A stretch of 12,890 nt of DNA from DATMRF01 sp035566435 (GTDB taxonomy: Bacteria; Verrucomicrobiota; Verrucomicrobiia; Limisphaerales; UBA8199): NCBI GenBank assembly GCA_035566435.1, contig DATMRF010000018.1, positions 1-12,890 of the forward strand, read 5' to 3'. Shown piece by piece: positions 6,484 to 12,890 of this stretch. A model generated the notes under the pieces. The model did no database searches. It had not been told where the DNA came from and saw nothing but the letters and a program-made list of their open reading frames with translations. The position numbers were made by a program, and so were the translations under genes. The stretch's first letter is position 1; the number at the start of each line of letters is the position of its first letter.

Positions 6484-7041
6484 ATTCTTAATATTCTTTG
6501 TTCACGCTATTTCCCAATCCACTTGCAAAACACGCCAACGGGCAGCCTCGGCAATCGCCTCTGGCTTATAATCCCTGCAACTTGTTTTCCGCATAGGCGC
6601 TTATAGAATGGTTGCGGCACATCAGCCCGGCAAGCCTTGCGACGTTTTTCCACGCTTTCCCACATTCTTCCACCTCGGGCCGAGACAAGAAACCCAACGT
6701 CCCAGCTCCGCTTGGAGGAGATGGTTCAAGCCCGGGACGCTTCGGCGAGTGCCAGCTCTGCTTAATGCACGATGTGCCGGGTGGTATTAGTGCAGTTTGC
6801 AACGTCACCGGCCCTCCTGCAGGGCGGCTCAAAAGACCAGATTGCCCGCAAGCCGCTAGGGATCAGCTCATTGCGATCAACACCCCACTAGTGGCACCTC
6901 TTCTGCTAGGCAGTACTCGGGTGGTTCTACTTGCCCCGGACCACCGTGATCCCGCAGATCATGACTTTCACCAGGAGAGGTGATCGCAAATTTGGCAAAA
7001 CGAAGCAACTGACAATCAAAAAGCTAAAAAACGGAGATATT
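6484..7041. other. Non-coding region upstream of groES
   Basis: No gene is called. Reading frames on both strands here lack recognisable domains. Visible structure: three pyrimidine-rich units with a 10-base period ending in CCAC at 6653, 6663 and 6673; an inverted repeat, CGGCACATC near 6615 and GATGTGCCG near 6771; and a near-identical 12-mer pair CCAGCTCCGCTT (6702) and CCAGCTCTGCTT (6752). A CIRCE element, expected if HrcA controlled groE, was looked for and not seen. The groE promoter cannot be placed with confidence. Confidence 0.45.
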
Positions 7042-7335
7042 ATGACATTAAACATTAGACCCCTCGGCGACCGAATCCTCGTGGAAGCCGTTGAAGAGAA
7101 GGAAGTCAACAAGGGCGGAATTGTTATCCCCGACACCGCGAAGGAAAAACCTATGGAGAGCCGGGTGGTGGCACTTGGCACTGGAAAAATGGATGACAAC
7201 GGCAAGAAGGTGCCCTTCGAAATGAAAAAGGGTGATCATCTGCTGGTGGCCAGGTACGGCGGCACGGAAATCAAGCTCCAGGGCAGGGAATACAAGATCC
7301 TCAGTTCGGACGATGTCCTGGCCGTCCTCGAATAA
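7042..7335 (+). CDS. groES: Co-chaperonin GroES (Hsp10)
   Basis: 97 aa, the usual length. GroES forms the seven-membered lid that closes the GroEL chamber during ATP-driven folding in the cytoplasm. The N-terminus has RPLGDRILVE; the mobile loop is at about residues 17-33 with GGIVIPDTAKEKP, whose Ile-Val-Ile (27-29) contacts GroEL; the C-terminus has GREYKILSSDDVLAVLE. The start at 7042 is preceded by GGAG with five bases between and begins the conserved domain exactly. A longer in-frame ATG at 6931 adds sequence without homology and is rejected. It lies 34 bases before groEL, and the two should be cotranscribed. Confidence 0.97.
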   Translation: MTLNIRPLGDRILVEAVEEKEVNKGGIVIPDTAKEKPMESRVVALGTGKMDDNGKKVPFEMKKGDHLLVARYGGTEIKLQGREYKILSSDDVLAVLE

Positions 7336-7369
7336 CTTTACACTATCAACCATCGACTAATTACTAATT

Positions 7370-8998
7370 ATGGCTGCAAAACAATTGATTTTCGACGAGA
7401 ACGCTCGTCAGACCCTGCTCAAGGGTGTTTCCAAACTGGCCAAAGCCGTCGCCGCAACGCTCGGTCCCAAAGGCCGCAACGTGGTGCTCGACAAAAAATT
7501 CGGTTCGCCGACCGTCACCAAGGACGGTGTCACGGTCGCCAAAGAAATTGAACTGGCGGACCCCTGTGAAAACATGGGTGCCCAAATGGTCCGCGAAGCC
7601 GCGAGCAAGACCAGCGACAACGCCGGGGACGGCACCACTACGGCCACCATCCTGACTGAGGCGATTTTCCGTGAGGGCCTGAAGTACGTCACCTCCGGCG
7701 CCAACCCCATCGGCATCCAGCGCGGCATTCACAAGGCGGTCGCCGCCGCCGTCGATCACCTCGACAAAATCACCAGGAAGGTGAGGGACAAAGAGGAAAT
7801 CAAGCAGGTCGCGACGGTTTCTGCCAACTGGGACACCGCGATTGGCGAGATCATCTCGGACGCGATGGACAAGGTCGGCAAAGACGGCACGATTACCGTC
7901 GAGCAGGCAAAATCCATCGAAACGACGCTCGATGTGGTCGAAGGTATGCAGTTCGACAAAGGATACCTGTCGCCCTACTTCGTCACCAATGCTGAGACGA
8001 TGGAGGCCCGTCTGGAAGATTGCTATGTGCTCAACTGCGAGAAGAAGCTCAGCAGTCTCAAAGACTTGCTCCCGTTGCTCGAAAAGGTGGCCAAAGCCGG
8101 CAAACCTCTCCTGATCATCGCCGAAGATATCGAGGGCGAAGCCCTCGCCACTCTGGTGGTGAACAAACTCCGCGGCACCATCAATGCCTGTGCCGTCAAA
8201 GCCCCCGGGTTTGGTGATCGGCGCAAGGCGCTTTGCGAAGACATCGCCATACTGACGGGCGGCAAATTCATCAGCGAAGACCTCGGCATCAAGCTCGAGA
8301 GCCTGACCCTGGAAGACCTTGGTCGCGTCAAGAATGTCACGGTAAACCAGGAAAGCACCACGCTGGTGGAAGGTGGCGGCAGGAGTTCTGAAATTCAAGG
8401 CCGGGTAAACCAGATTCGGCGCCAGATAGAAGAGACCACGTCCGATTACGACAAAGAGAAGCTGCAGGAACGCCTCGCGAAGCTCGCTGGCGGTGTCGCC
8501 ATCATCAACGTTGGCGCAGCGACCGAGACCGAGATGAAGGAAAAGAAAGCCCGGGTGGAAGACGCCTTGCACGCAACCCGCGCGGCTGTTGAAGAAGGCA
8601 TAGTGGCGGGCGGCGGTGTGGCCTTGCTGCGGTGCCTGGGCGCCATGGATACCGTCAAGCCGGAGAACGACGACGAGCGCATCGGCGTGGATATCGTTAA
8701 GCGCGCCGTGGAGTATCCGACGCGAGTGTTGGCTGAAAACGCCGGTGTCGAAGGTTCGGTAGTGGTGCAGGAAGTCAAGAAGCGCAAAGGCAACGAAGGC
8801 TACAACGTCTCGACCGGCGTCTATGAAGACCTGGTCAAAGCGGGCGTAGTCGATCCGAAAAAGGTCACGCGTGCGGCGTTGCAGAACGCGGCGTCGATTG
8901 CGGGCTTGTTGCTAACCACCGAATGCCTGGTCACCGAGGTCCCGGAGGAGGAAAAATCCGGTTCACCTCCCGGCGGCCAGGGCAGCATGGGTTATTGA
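7370..8998 (+). CDS. groEL: Chaperonin GroEL (Hsp60)
   Basis: 542 aa, full length. GroEL forms the double seven-membered ring that encloses and refolds client proteins using ATP. The equatorial signature is intact: LGPKGRNVVL at 31-40, GDGTTTAT at 86-93 with the ATP-binding D87, and the catalytic D398 (RVEDALHATRAA), followed by EEGIVAGGG. The apical domain carries the usual hydrophobic segment and GFGDRRKA. The C-terminal tail is short, GGQGSMGY, without long Gly-Gly-Met repeats. There is no Shine-Dalgarno sequence before the ATG, so translation may be coupled to groES. Many Verrucomicrobiota carry more than one groEL; whether this is the main copy cannot be told here. Confidence 0.98.
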   Translation: MAAKQLIFDENARQTLLKGVSKLAKAVAATLGPKGRNVVLDKKFGSPTVTKDGVTVAKEIELADPCENMGAQMVREAASKTSDNAGDGTTTATILTEAIFREGLKYVTSGANPIGIQRGIHKAVAAAVDHLDKITRKVRDKEEIKQVATVSANWDTAIGEIISDAMDKVGKDGTITVEQAKSIETTLDVVEGMQFDKGYLSPYFVTNAETMEARLEDCYVLNCEKKLSSLKDLLPLLEKVAKAGKPLLIIAEDIEGEALATLVVNKLRGTINACAVKAPGFGDRRKALCEDIAILTGGKFISEDLGIKLESLTLEDLGRVKNVTVNQESTTLVEGGGRSSEIQGRVNQIRRQIEETTSDYDKEKLQERLAKLAGGVAIINVGAATETEMKEKKARVEDALHATRAAVEEGIVAGGGVALLRCLGAMDTVKPENDDERIGVDIVKRAVEYPTRVLAENAGVEGSVVVQEVKKRKGNEGYNVSTGVYEDLVKAGVVDPKKVTRAALQNAASIAGLLLTTECLVTEVPEEEKSGSPPGGQGSMGY

Positions 8999-9033
8999 GG
9001 CCTGTCGGCGTTCCGCAAGGAATTAAGAATTGC

Positions 9034-9064
9034 GAGAGGGTTTGCACTCCAACCCCTCTCTTTT
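9034..9064 (+). terminator. Rho-independent terminator of the groES-groEL operon
   Basis: GAGAGGG (9034-9040) pairs with CCCTCTC (9054-9060), and after one mismatch the stem can extend inward by three more pairs to the loop CACTC. TTTT follows directly at 9061-9064. It lies 36 bases after the groEL stop on the coding strand. Confidence 0.75.
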
Positions 9065-9102
9065 CGGTAAGGCATCGCGCCCGCATGTGCCAAAACGTTA
9101 TT

Positions 9103-9408
9103 ATGATGATCGTGAATTTTACGGACACACAACTCCAAGCGTGCTTTGAGCGAAGCTATGCTGAGGCCGCGGGTGTGCCTGATGATCTCCGCCAGGTGGG
9201 TTCGTTGATCGCCACACATGATTGGTTTTCGATGATCGAAGGACCCCACTCTTCACGAGTGCATGAGACGATTGACCACCTGCTCTCGCCAGGGCTGCGC
9301 CCCGGGCTGCACCACTGGTATAAGCGACCCGGCGCTAGCCTGGATGCCACGGCGATCACGCTTAGAGACCATCTGGGCCAGCTAGCGGGGGAGAAATTCG
9401 AAGCCTGA
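9103..9408 (+). CDS. Hypothetical protein (101 aa)
   Basis: No family is recognised. The product is soluble and mixed in composition, with no membrane segment or signal peptide. Seen are a mildly acidic N-terminal half (FTDTQLQACFERSYAE) and a His-rich middle and C-terminal part (SSRVHETIDHLL, RPGLHHWYKRPG). The reading frame is open back to 8923, overlapping the end of groEL, but the terminator at 9034-9064 makes a start after it much more likely. ATGs at 9085, 9103 and 9106 are all possible, none with a good ribosome site; 9103 is chosen arbitrarily among them. No operon partner is evident; the next plus-strand gene is the 58-aa protein 78 bases downstream. Confidence 0.55.
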   Translation: MMIVNFTDTQLQACFERSYAEAAGVPDDLRQVGSLIATHDWFSMIEGPHSSRVHETIDHLLSPGLRPGLHHWYKRPGASLDATAITLRDHLGQLAGEKFEA

Positions 9409-9486
9409 CCACAAAGTCAATAACTGGAGCCGGGCGGAAATGCAAATGCATGGATTACTTCACCGGGCTGGGACGAAACTAACTTT

Positions 9487-9663
9487 ATGAATATTCCAAA
9501 GCTTATCTGCCTGACAATCTTCAACCTGGCCAGACAGGTCTGGCTCCTGCCACAAACGGTCGCGCTCGCCCTTCAACAAAGGCGGGAGCAGCTCACGCGG
9601 CACGAGGTTGAAACAGAACGGCTCGACCGCCTGCGCCACCCGTCCAAGTACCTTGGGAGATGA
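9487..9663 (+). CDS. 58-aa small protein with a Leu-Asp-Arg...Pro-Ser-Lys-Tyr-Leu-Gly-Arg tail
   Basis: A short ORF with a hydrophobic and aromatic N-terminal half (IPKLICLTIFNLARQVWLLP), a Gln/Arg-rich helix (ALALQQRREQL), and the tail ETERLDRLRHPSKYLGR before TGA. The tail resembles a C-terminal pattern I recall from small uncharacterised proteins of Verrucomicrobiota and relatives (Glu-Arg-Leu-Asp-Arg-x-Arg-x-Pro-x-x-Tyr-x-Gly-Arg), which supports a real gene; this is memory, not a search. The coding-like character and the definite end also help. It converges on the response-regulator gene, with 35 bases between stops. The function is unknown; the amphipathic layout could suit a membrane-associated or protein-binding peptide. 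Confidence 0.6.
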   Translation: MNIPKLICLTIFNLARQVWLLPQTVALALQQRREQLTRHEVETERLDRLRHPSKYLGR

Positions 9664-9666
9664 GTC

Positions 9667-9691
9667 AACCGCGGCGGTTCGTTGCAGCCGC
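9667..9691. repeat. Inverted repeats between two convergent genes
   Basis: AACCGC-G-GCGGTT (9667-9679) is a perfect inverted repeat, and GCGGC (9671-9675) can alternatively pair with GCCGC (9687-9691). The site lies between the stop at 9663 (plus) and overlaps the 3' edge at the stop at 9699 (minus). It may help to end transcription from either side, but no T-run is present, so it is not called a terminator. Confidence 0.3.
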
Positions 9692-9698
9692 AGCCATG

Positions 9699-10892
9699 TC
9701 AAGGAATTTCTCGGCGACCTTCGCCTTGTAATTTGCACAAAGCTGCGGGCTCTTGGCGTACCAGGTCTTCCGCCCCCGGCTGAATGAAGGCCGGATCGCC
9801 TCGGCGCATTGGCTCGGGAGACCAACTCGGTTTCCGCCCCTTCAGGAAATACGTCTTTAACTCGCCCTGGTCCTGCACATAGAACTCGCCACGCTCTTCG
9901 AAAAGGTAGCGGTCGTGCAGCAAGGCGTGGGTCGTTTCGTTGAGCTGGATACTGCCGGGAGCGCCGTAGATTTCCATGTGCCAGGCGGTGTTGACCGTTT
10001 CGCCCCAGACGTCGTAGCTGAATTTGGTTTTGCCGATGACGCCGGCCACCACCGGACCCGTGTTAATTCCAATGCGCAGGCTAAAGGTCTCGCCGCTGGG
10101 GGTGTCGTGCCGCACGATTTCCTGCTGCATCCCGAGGGCGGCTTCGGCGATGGCTTCGGCGTGGTCGGCGCGCGCGACGGGCACACCGGCAGCGACCATG
10201 TAGGCATCGCCAATGGTTTTAATTTTTTCCAAGCCGAGCCTCTGGACGAGCGCGTCGAAGCCGGAATAGATTTGGTTGAGCAGCGTGACCACCTCAGGGG
10301 CGGTCATGCGTTCGGTGAGGCGCGAAAAGTCATGCAGCCCGGCGAAAAGAATCGTCGCTTCAGGAAAACTATCGGCGATGACCTCGGGCCGCGCCTTCAG
10401 CCGCTCGACAATGGCAGGAGGCAGCACGTTGAGCAGCAATCCCTCCGAAACCTTATGCTCGGCCACGATTTGAGCATAGAGTTTTTTCGTTTCCAGGTGC
10501 AGCAGGCGGACTTCGAGCATGTTGTGAACGCGCATCAACACCTCGGGAAGATCGAACGGTTTGCTGACGAAATCTTTCGCGCCCGCTTTCAGCGCGCGCA
10601 GCTTGTGCTCCGGTTGGGCGGCGACCACGAGCACCGGCAGGTAACCGTCCATTTCAATGGCCTTGAGGCCTTCCATGACCTGGAATCCGTCCATGCCGGG
10701 CATTTGGAGATCGAGGAGGATCAGGTCGTAGCTGTTTTTGCGATGGAGCTCGCAAACCTGAACCGGATCGAACGTTGACGCGATAGAAGTATAGCCGGCG
10801 CCAGCCAGCATGCGCTCGAGGAGACGAACATTGGCTTCCTGATCGTCAACGATCAGGATCCTGGCGTTCAGAATAGTGGCTGAGTTGAGCAC
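9699..10892 (-). CDS. Response regulator fused to a degenerate class III nucleotide cyclase domain
   Basis: 397 aa. Residues about 11-125 are a receiver domain: acidic D16-D17, phosphoacceptor D61 (LILLDLQMPGMDG), and K111 (FVSKPFD). The usual Thr/Ser after strand 4 is Ala91. Residues about 170-350 are a class III adenylate/guanylate cyclase domain. KIKTIGDAYMV keeps the second metal Asp (D229) and the ATP-type Lys (K225), and DVWGETVN keeps D294 and N301. However, the first metal Asp is Gly (FAGLHDFS, G185) and the transition-state Arg, normally in NTASRM, is His (NTAWHM, H305). Cyclase activity is therefore doubtful, and the domain may only bind a nucleotide. A 40-residue tail without homology follows. 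The start is GTG, with AGAGGA eight bases before it, 15 bases after the stop of the hybrid kinase, which is its likely phosphodonor. Confidence 0.9.
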   Translation of the reverse strand: MLNSATILNARILIVDDQEANVRLLERMLAGAGYTSIASTFDPVQVCELHRKNSYDLILLDLQMPGMDGFQVMEGLKAIEMDGYLPVLVVAAQPEHKLRALKAGAKDFVSKPFDLPEVLMRVHNMLEVRLLHLETKKLYAQIVAEHKVSEGLLLNVLPPAIVERLKARPEVIADSFPEATILFAGLHDFSRLTERMTAPEVVTLLNQIYSGFDALVQRLGLEKIKTIGDAYMVAAGVPVARADHAEAIAEAALGMQQEIVRHDTPSGETFSLRIGINTGPVVAGVIGKTKFSYDVWGETVNTAWHMEIYGAPGSIQLNETTHALLHDRYLFEERGEFYVQDQGELKTYFLKGRKPSWSPEPMRRGDPAFIQPGAEDLVRQEPAALCKLQGEGRREIP

Positions 10893-10900
10893 GGCATTCG

Positions 10901-10907
10901 TCCTCTC
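10901..10907 (-). promoter_or_regulatory. Ribosome binding site supporting a GTG start and coupling to the kinase gene
   Basis: GAGAGGA on the minus strand directly follows the kinase stop codon (10910-10908) and lies eight bases before the GTG at 10892. A nearby ATG at 10897 is in another frame and soon reaches a stop. The arrangement points to translation of the regulator by ribosomes finishing the kinase. Confidence 0.55.
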
Positions 10908-12890
10908 TTATTCGGTCCGCACGGTGATTTTCCCTGCGTGTTCCAGCGCCGCGTCCAGCATTTCCATGAACTCCTTGACCTTGATCGGTTTGGTCAGATA
11001 GGAAAAGAAGCCCGCCTGCATGCCCTTTTCGATGTCGCGTGGCATCGCATTGGCGCTGACGGCAGCGACGGTGATGCGGGCCGTAAGCGGGTCTTCGCGC
11101 AGAAGTCTGAGGGTCTCGATGCCGCTGATACCGGGCAGGTTGATATCCATCAGGATCACCTCCGGAATATAGGTGCGAGCAAGCGAAAGGCCGGCGGTGC
11201 CGTCACCCGCGCTGAGCAGGCGCAGGTCAGGCCGGCGCGCCACCAACTGCTCGACGAGCTTCAGGTTGGCGGGGTTGTCCTCGACATAAAGCACGGTGCG
11301 CAAGCGCGGGCCGTTCGGGACCGGCGATGGGACAGGCGCTAAGGATTGGGAACTGTCCACGACAAGTTGCGGCTCAACCGCTGCCACCATATCAAACCAG
11401 AAAACGCTGCCGGCGCCGACCGTGCTTTCCACGCCGATGACGCCCCCCATGAGTTCGATGAGTTGCTTGGCGACGACCAGGCCGATCCCGGTGCCTTCCT
11501 GGCCGCCGGCCTCTTGGCCGAGACGGTTGAATGGTTGAAACAGCTGCGCCAGCTTTTCCGCAGGCAAACCGGCGCCAGTGTCTTTGACGGAGATGCGCAC
11601 GCGTTCCGGAATTGAGGCGCAGCAGTCCACCACGACCACTCCCCCCGCCTGGTTGTATTTGATCGCGTTGGAGAGAAGGTTGATGAGAACCTGTTTCAAG
11701 CGAGTCCGATCGGCGATGACAAAGTAAGGGATGTGGGACTGGGGAAAGGTAATCGTGATACCTTGCTTTTGCGCCTGGGGTTCGATCATGGCCTGGCATT
11801 CGCGCAGCACGTCGTCCAGTGCCGTCGGTTCCAGCGACAGCGACAATTTCCCGGACTCGACCCTGGCGAGGTCGAGGATTTCGTTAATCAGGTTGAGCAG
11901 ATGCCAACCGGCCTTAAGTATTTGGTCGATGCTTTCCTTCTGAGCGGGCGCCGGCACCGGGGAGGCGGTGTCCATCAGTTGGGCGAAACCGAGGATGGCG
12001 TTGAGGGGGCTGCGGAGCTCATGGCTCATGCTGGACAGAAAATCCGATTTGGCGAGGTTGGCTTTTTCGGCTGCGGATTTGGCGCCCTCCAGCTCGACGT
12101 TCTTCTGCTGCAGCGTCTGCTCGAAGCGTTTGAGCTCCGTGACGTCGCGCGCGGCGGCGAAGACGCCCTGCAACTTCCGATCCCGATCGTAGAAGGTGGT
12201 CGCGTTGTAGGACACCACGGTCTCCTTGGCGTCCCGGGCGCGCGCGGTCAACTCGTAGTTGGTGACTTTCTTCTCGCGCAAGACCAGCTTGATGGCGGTC
12301 TCTGCCCGTTGGGGATCGGTGAAGTAGTTCTTGAAGGGCGCGCCGATCAACTCATCGCGCGTGCAACCGGTGAGGGCCTCCATCTGCTTGTTTATGTCCG
12401 TGATGATGCCGGCAGGATCGGTGGTCATAATCGCATCAATATTGGATTCAATGAGCGAGCGCGTGTAGAATTGCTGGTCGCGCAGGCGTTGATCGAGCTT
12501 CTCTTGCTCAGCTTCGACCTGTTTGCGCGCGGTATTATCGGTGCCGATCAACAGATAACCGATGATTCCACCCTGGTCGTTGCGCAGGGCGGTGACCGAC
12601 ACAACCGCCGGGAAGCGACTGCCGTCTTTGCGGATGTAGGTCAATTCGTAGATGTCCTCGATCCCGCGCGAGGCCTTGAAAACCAGGGCCTGGAAGCCGG
12701 GGGTAATCGTGGTGGCCAGCTCGGCGCTCAAGGCCGCGGCGCGCGCGACCACTTCCTGCGGATCGGAAATGTCGGCGGGGGTGATTTTGTTGACCACGTC
12801 GGCCGCGGCGTAGCCCAACATGCGCTCGGCGCCGACATTGAAGATTTGGATGACGCCGCGCTCGTCGGTGGCGATACTGGAGAAGTTGGC
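10908..12890 (-). CDS. Hybrid histidine kinase, PAS-PAS-HisKA-HATPase-REC (partial, 5' end off the right edge)
   Basis: At least 660 aa are visible; the frame is open to the window edge, and the sequence before the first visible Met (12821) is already PAS-like, so the true start is outside. Residue numbers here count from that Met. A PAS domain runs to about 97 (YIRKDGSRFPAVVSV) and a second PAS from about 118 to 232. A short coiled coil leads to the H-box with phosphoacceptor H267 (SHELRSPLNAILGFAQLM). The ATPase domain has N385 (NLLSNAIKYN), DTGAGLP at 414-420 and GTGIGL at 443-448. A C-terminal receiver has phosphoacceptor D559 (VILMDINLPG) and K611. All key residues are present. No membrane span is seen in the visible part. 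It autophosphorylates and should pass phosphate to its own receiver and/or the downstream regulator; no HPt domain is visible. The input signal is unknown. Confidence 0.95.
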   Translation of the reverse strand, partial: ANFSSIATDERGVIQIFNVGAERMLGYAAADVVNKITPADISDPQEVVARAAALSAELATTITPGFQALVFKASRGIEDIYELTYIRKDGSRFPAVVSVTALRNDQGGIIGYLLIGTDNTARKQVEAEQEKLDQRLRDQQFYTRSLIESNIDAIMTTDPAGIITDINKQMEALTGCTRDELIGAPFKNYFTDPQRAETAIKLVLREKKVTNYELTARARDAKETVVSYNATTFYDRDRKLQGVFAAARDVTELKRFEQTLQQKNVELEGAKSAAEKANLAKSDFLSSMSHELRSPLNAILGFAQLMDTASPVPAPAQKESIDQILKAGWHLLNLINEILDLARVESGKLSLSLEPTALDDVLRECQAMIEPQAQKQGITITFPQSHIPYFVIADRTRLKQVLINLLSNAIKYNQAGGVVVVDCCASIPERVRISVKDTGAGLPAEKLAQLFQPFNRLGQEAGGQEGTGIGLVVAKQLIELMGGVIGVESTVGAGSVFWFDMVAAVEPQLVVDSSQSLAPVPSPVPNGPRLRTVLYVEDNPANLKLVEQLVARRPDLRLLSAGDGTAGLSLARTYIPEVILMDINLPGISGIETLRLLREDPLTARITVAAVSANAMPRDIEKGMQAGFFSYLTKPIKVKEFMEMLDAALEHAGKITVRTE

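Noticed and set aside
6507..6665. A 52-codon minus-strand ORF with an Arg/Lys-rich product
   Set aside because: It has some coding-like character, but no recognisable motif or ribosome site, and other frames are also open in the same stretch; not enough to call a gene.
6720..6740. GGTTCAAGCCC resembling a tRNA T-arm
   Set aside because: The flanks do not form a T-stem, and no matching acceptor, D or anticodon arm is found around it.
6484..7041. CIRCE operator (HrcA site) upstream of groES
   Set aside because: A lone GAGTGCCA near 6748 has no matching half-site at the required nine-base spacing.
7364..8572. A 402-codon minus-strand frame opposite groEL
   Set aside because: It lies wholly antisense to groEL, whose identity is certain, and shows no recognisable domain.
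8923..9102. Longer N-terminus for the 101-aa hypothetical protein
   Set aside because: It would start inside groEL and read through the terminator at 9034-9064; the extra sequence is low-complexity and shows no homology.
9915..10778. A 287-codon plus-strand frame opposite the response-regulator gene
   Set aside because: It is the antisense of a gene with clear receiver and cyclase motifs; the composition is that of a high-GC shadow frame.

Overview
The window looks like chromosomal DNA from a member of the Verrucomicrobiota, probably near the Pedosphaera/Limisphaerales group. This is inferred from the style of the genes, not from a marker gene. The hints are a large Ser/Thr kinase with a C-terminal TPR region, a PagL-like outer-membrane protein, a 58-aa protein ending in a Leu-Asp-Arg...Pro-Ser-Lys-Tyr-Leu-Gly-Arg tail, weak or absent Shine-Dalgarno sequences before several genes, and moderately high GC. 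No rRNA, tRNA, CRISPR array or transposase was found.

Layout, left to right. (1) Bases 1-2638, minus strand: 5' part of a membrane Ser/Thr protein kinase with TPR repeats, running off the left edge. Its leader holds a perfect 14-bp palindrome and a terminator-like hairpin. (2) Bases 2960-4760: a divergent pair, a PagL-like (lipid A 3-O-deacylase family) barrel on the minus strand and a TetR-type regulator on the plus strand, with a small palindrome in the gap. Just after the regulator is a short inverted remnant of a second PagL-like gene. (3) Bases 4915-5374: two tiny overlapping candidate genes, then three copies of a 16-21 bp direct repeat. (4) Bases 5449-6483: a lipoprotein of the cyclase/metal-dependent hydrolase family that converges on a truncated cupin gene. 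The cupin reading frame continues by chance through the antisense of the hydrolase. (5) Bases 7042-8998: groES-groEL, followed by a good intrinsic terminator. (6) Bases 9103-9663: a hypothetical 101-aa protein and a 58-aa small protein, both on the plus strand. (7) Bases 9699-12890, minus strand: a two-gene signalling operon, a hybrid histidine kinase (open at the right edge) followed by a response regulator fused to a class III nucleotide cyclase domain.

How the genes fit together. The right-hand operon is a phosphorelay: PAS-PAS-kinase-receiver signals to receiver-cyclase. The cyclase domain lacks the first metal aspartate and the transition-state arginine, so its output may not be a cyclic nucleotide. 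The TetR/PagL-like pair is probably a self-contained outer-membrane remodelling unit. The GroES/GroEL pair is ordinary housekeeping. The 4.76-6.48 kb stretch, with a gene remnant, repeats, a truncated gene and tiny ORFs, bears the marks of past rearrangement and is the least ordinary part of the window.
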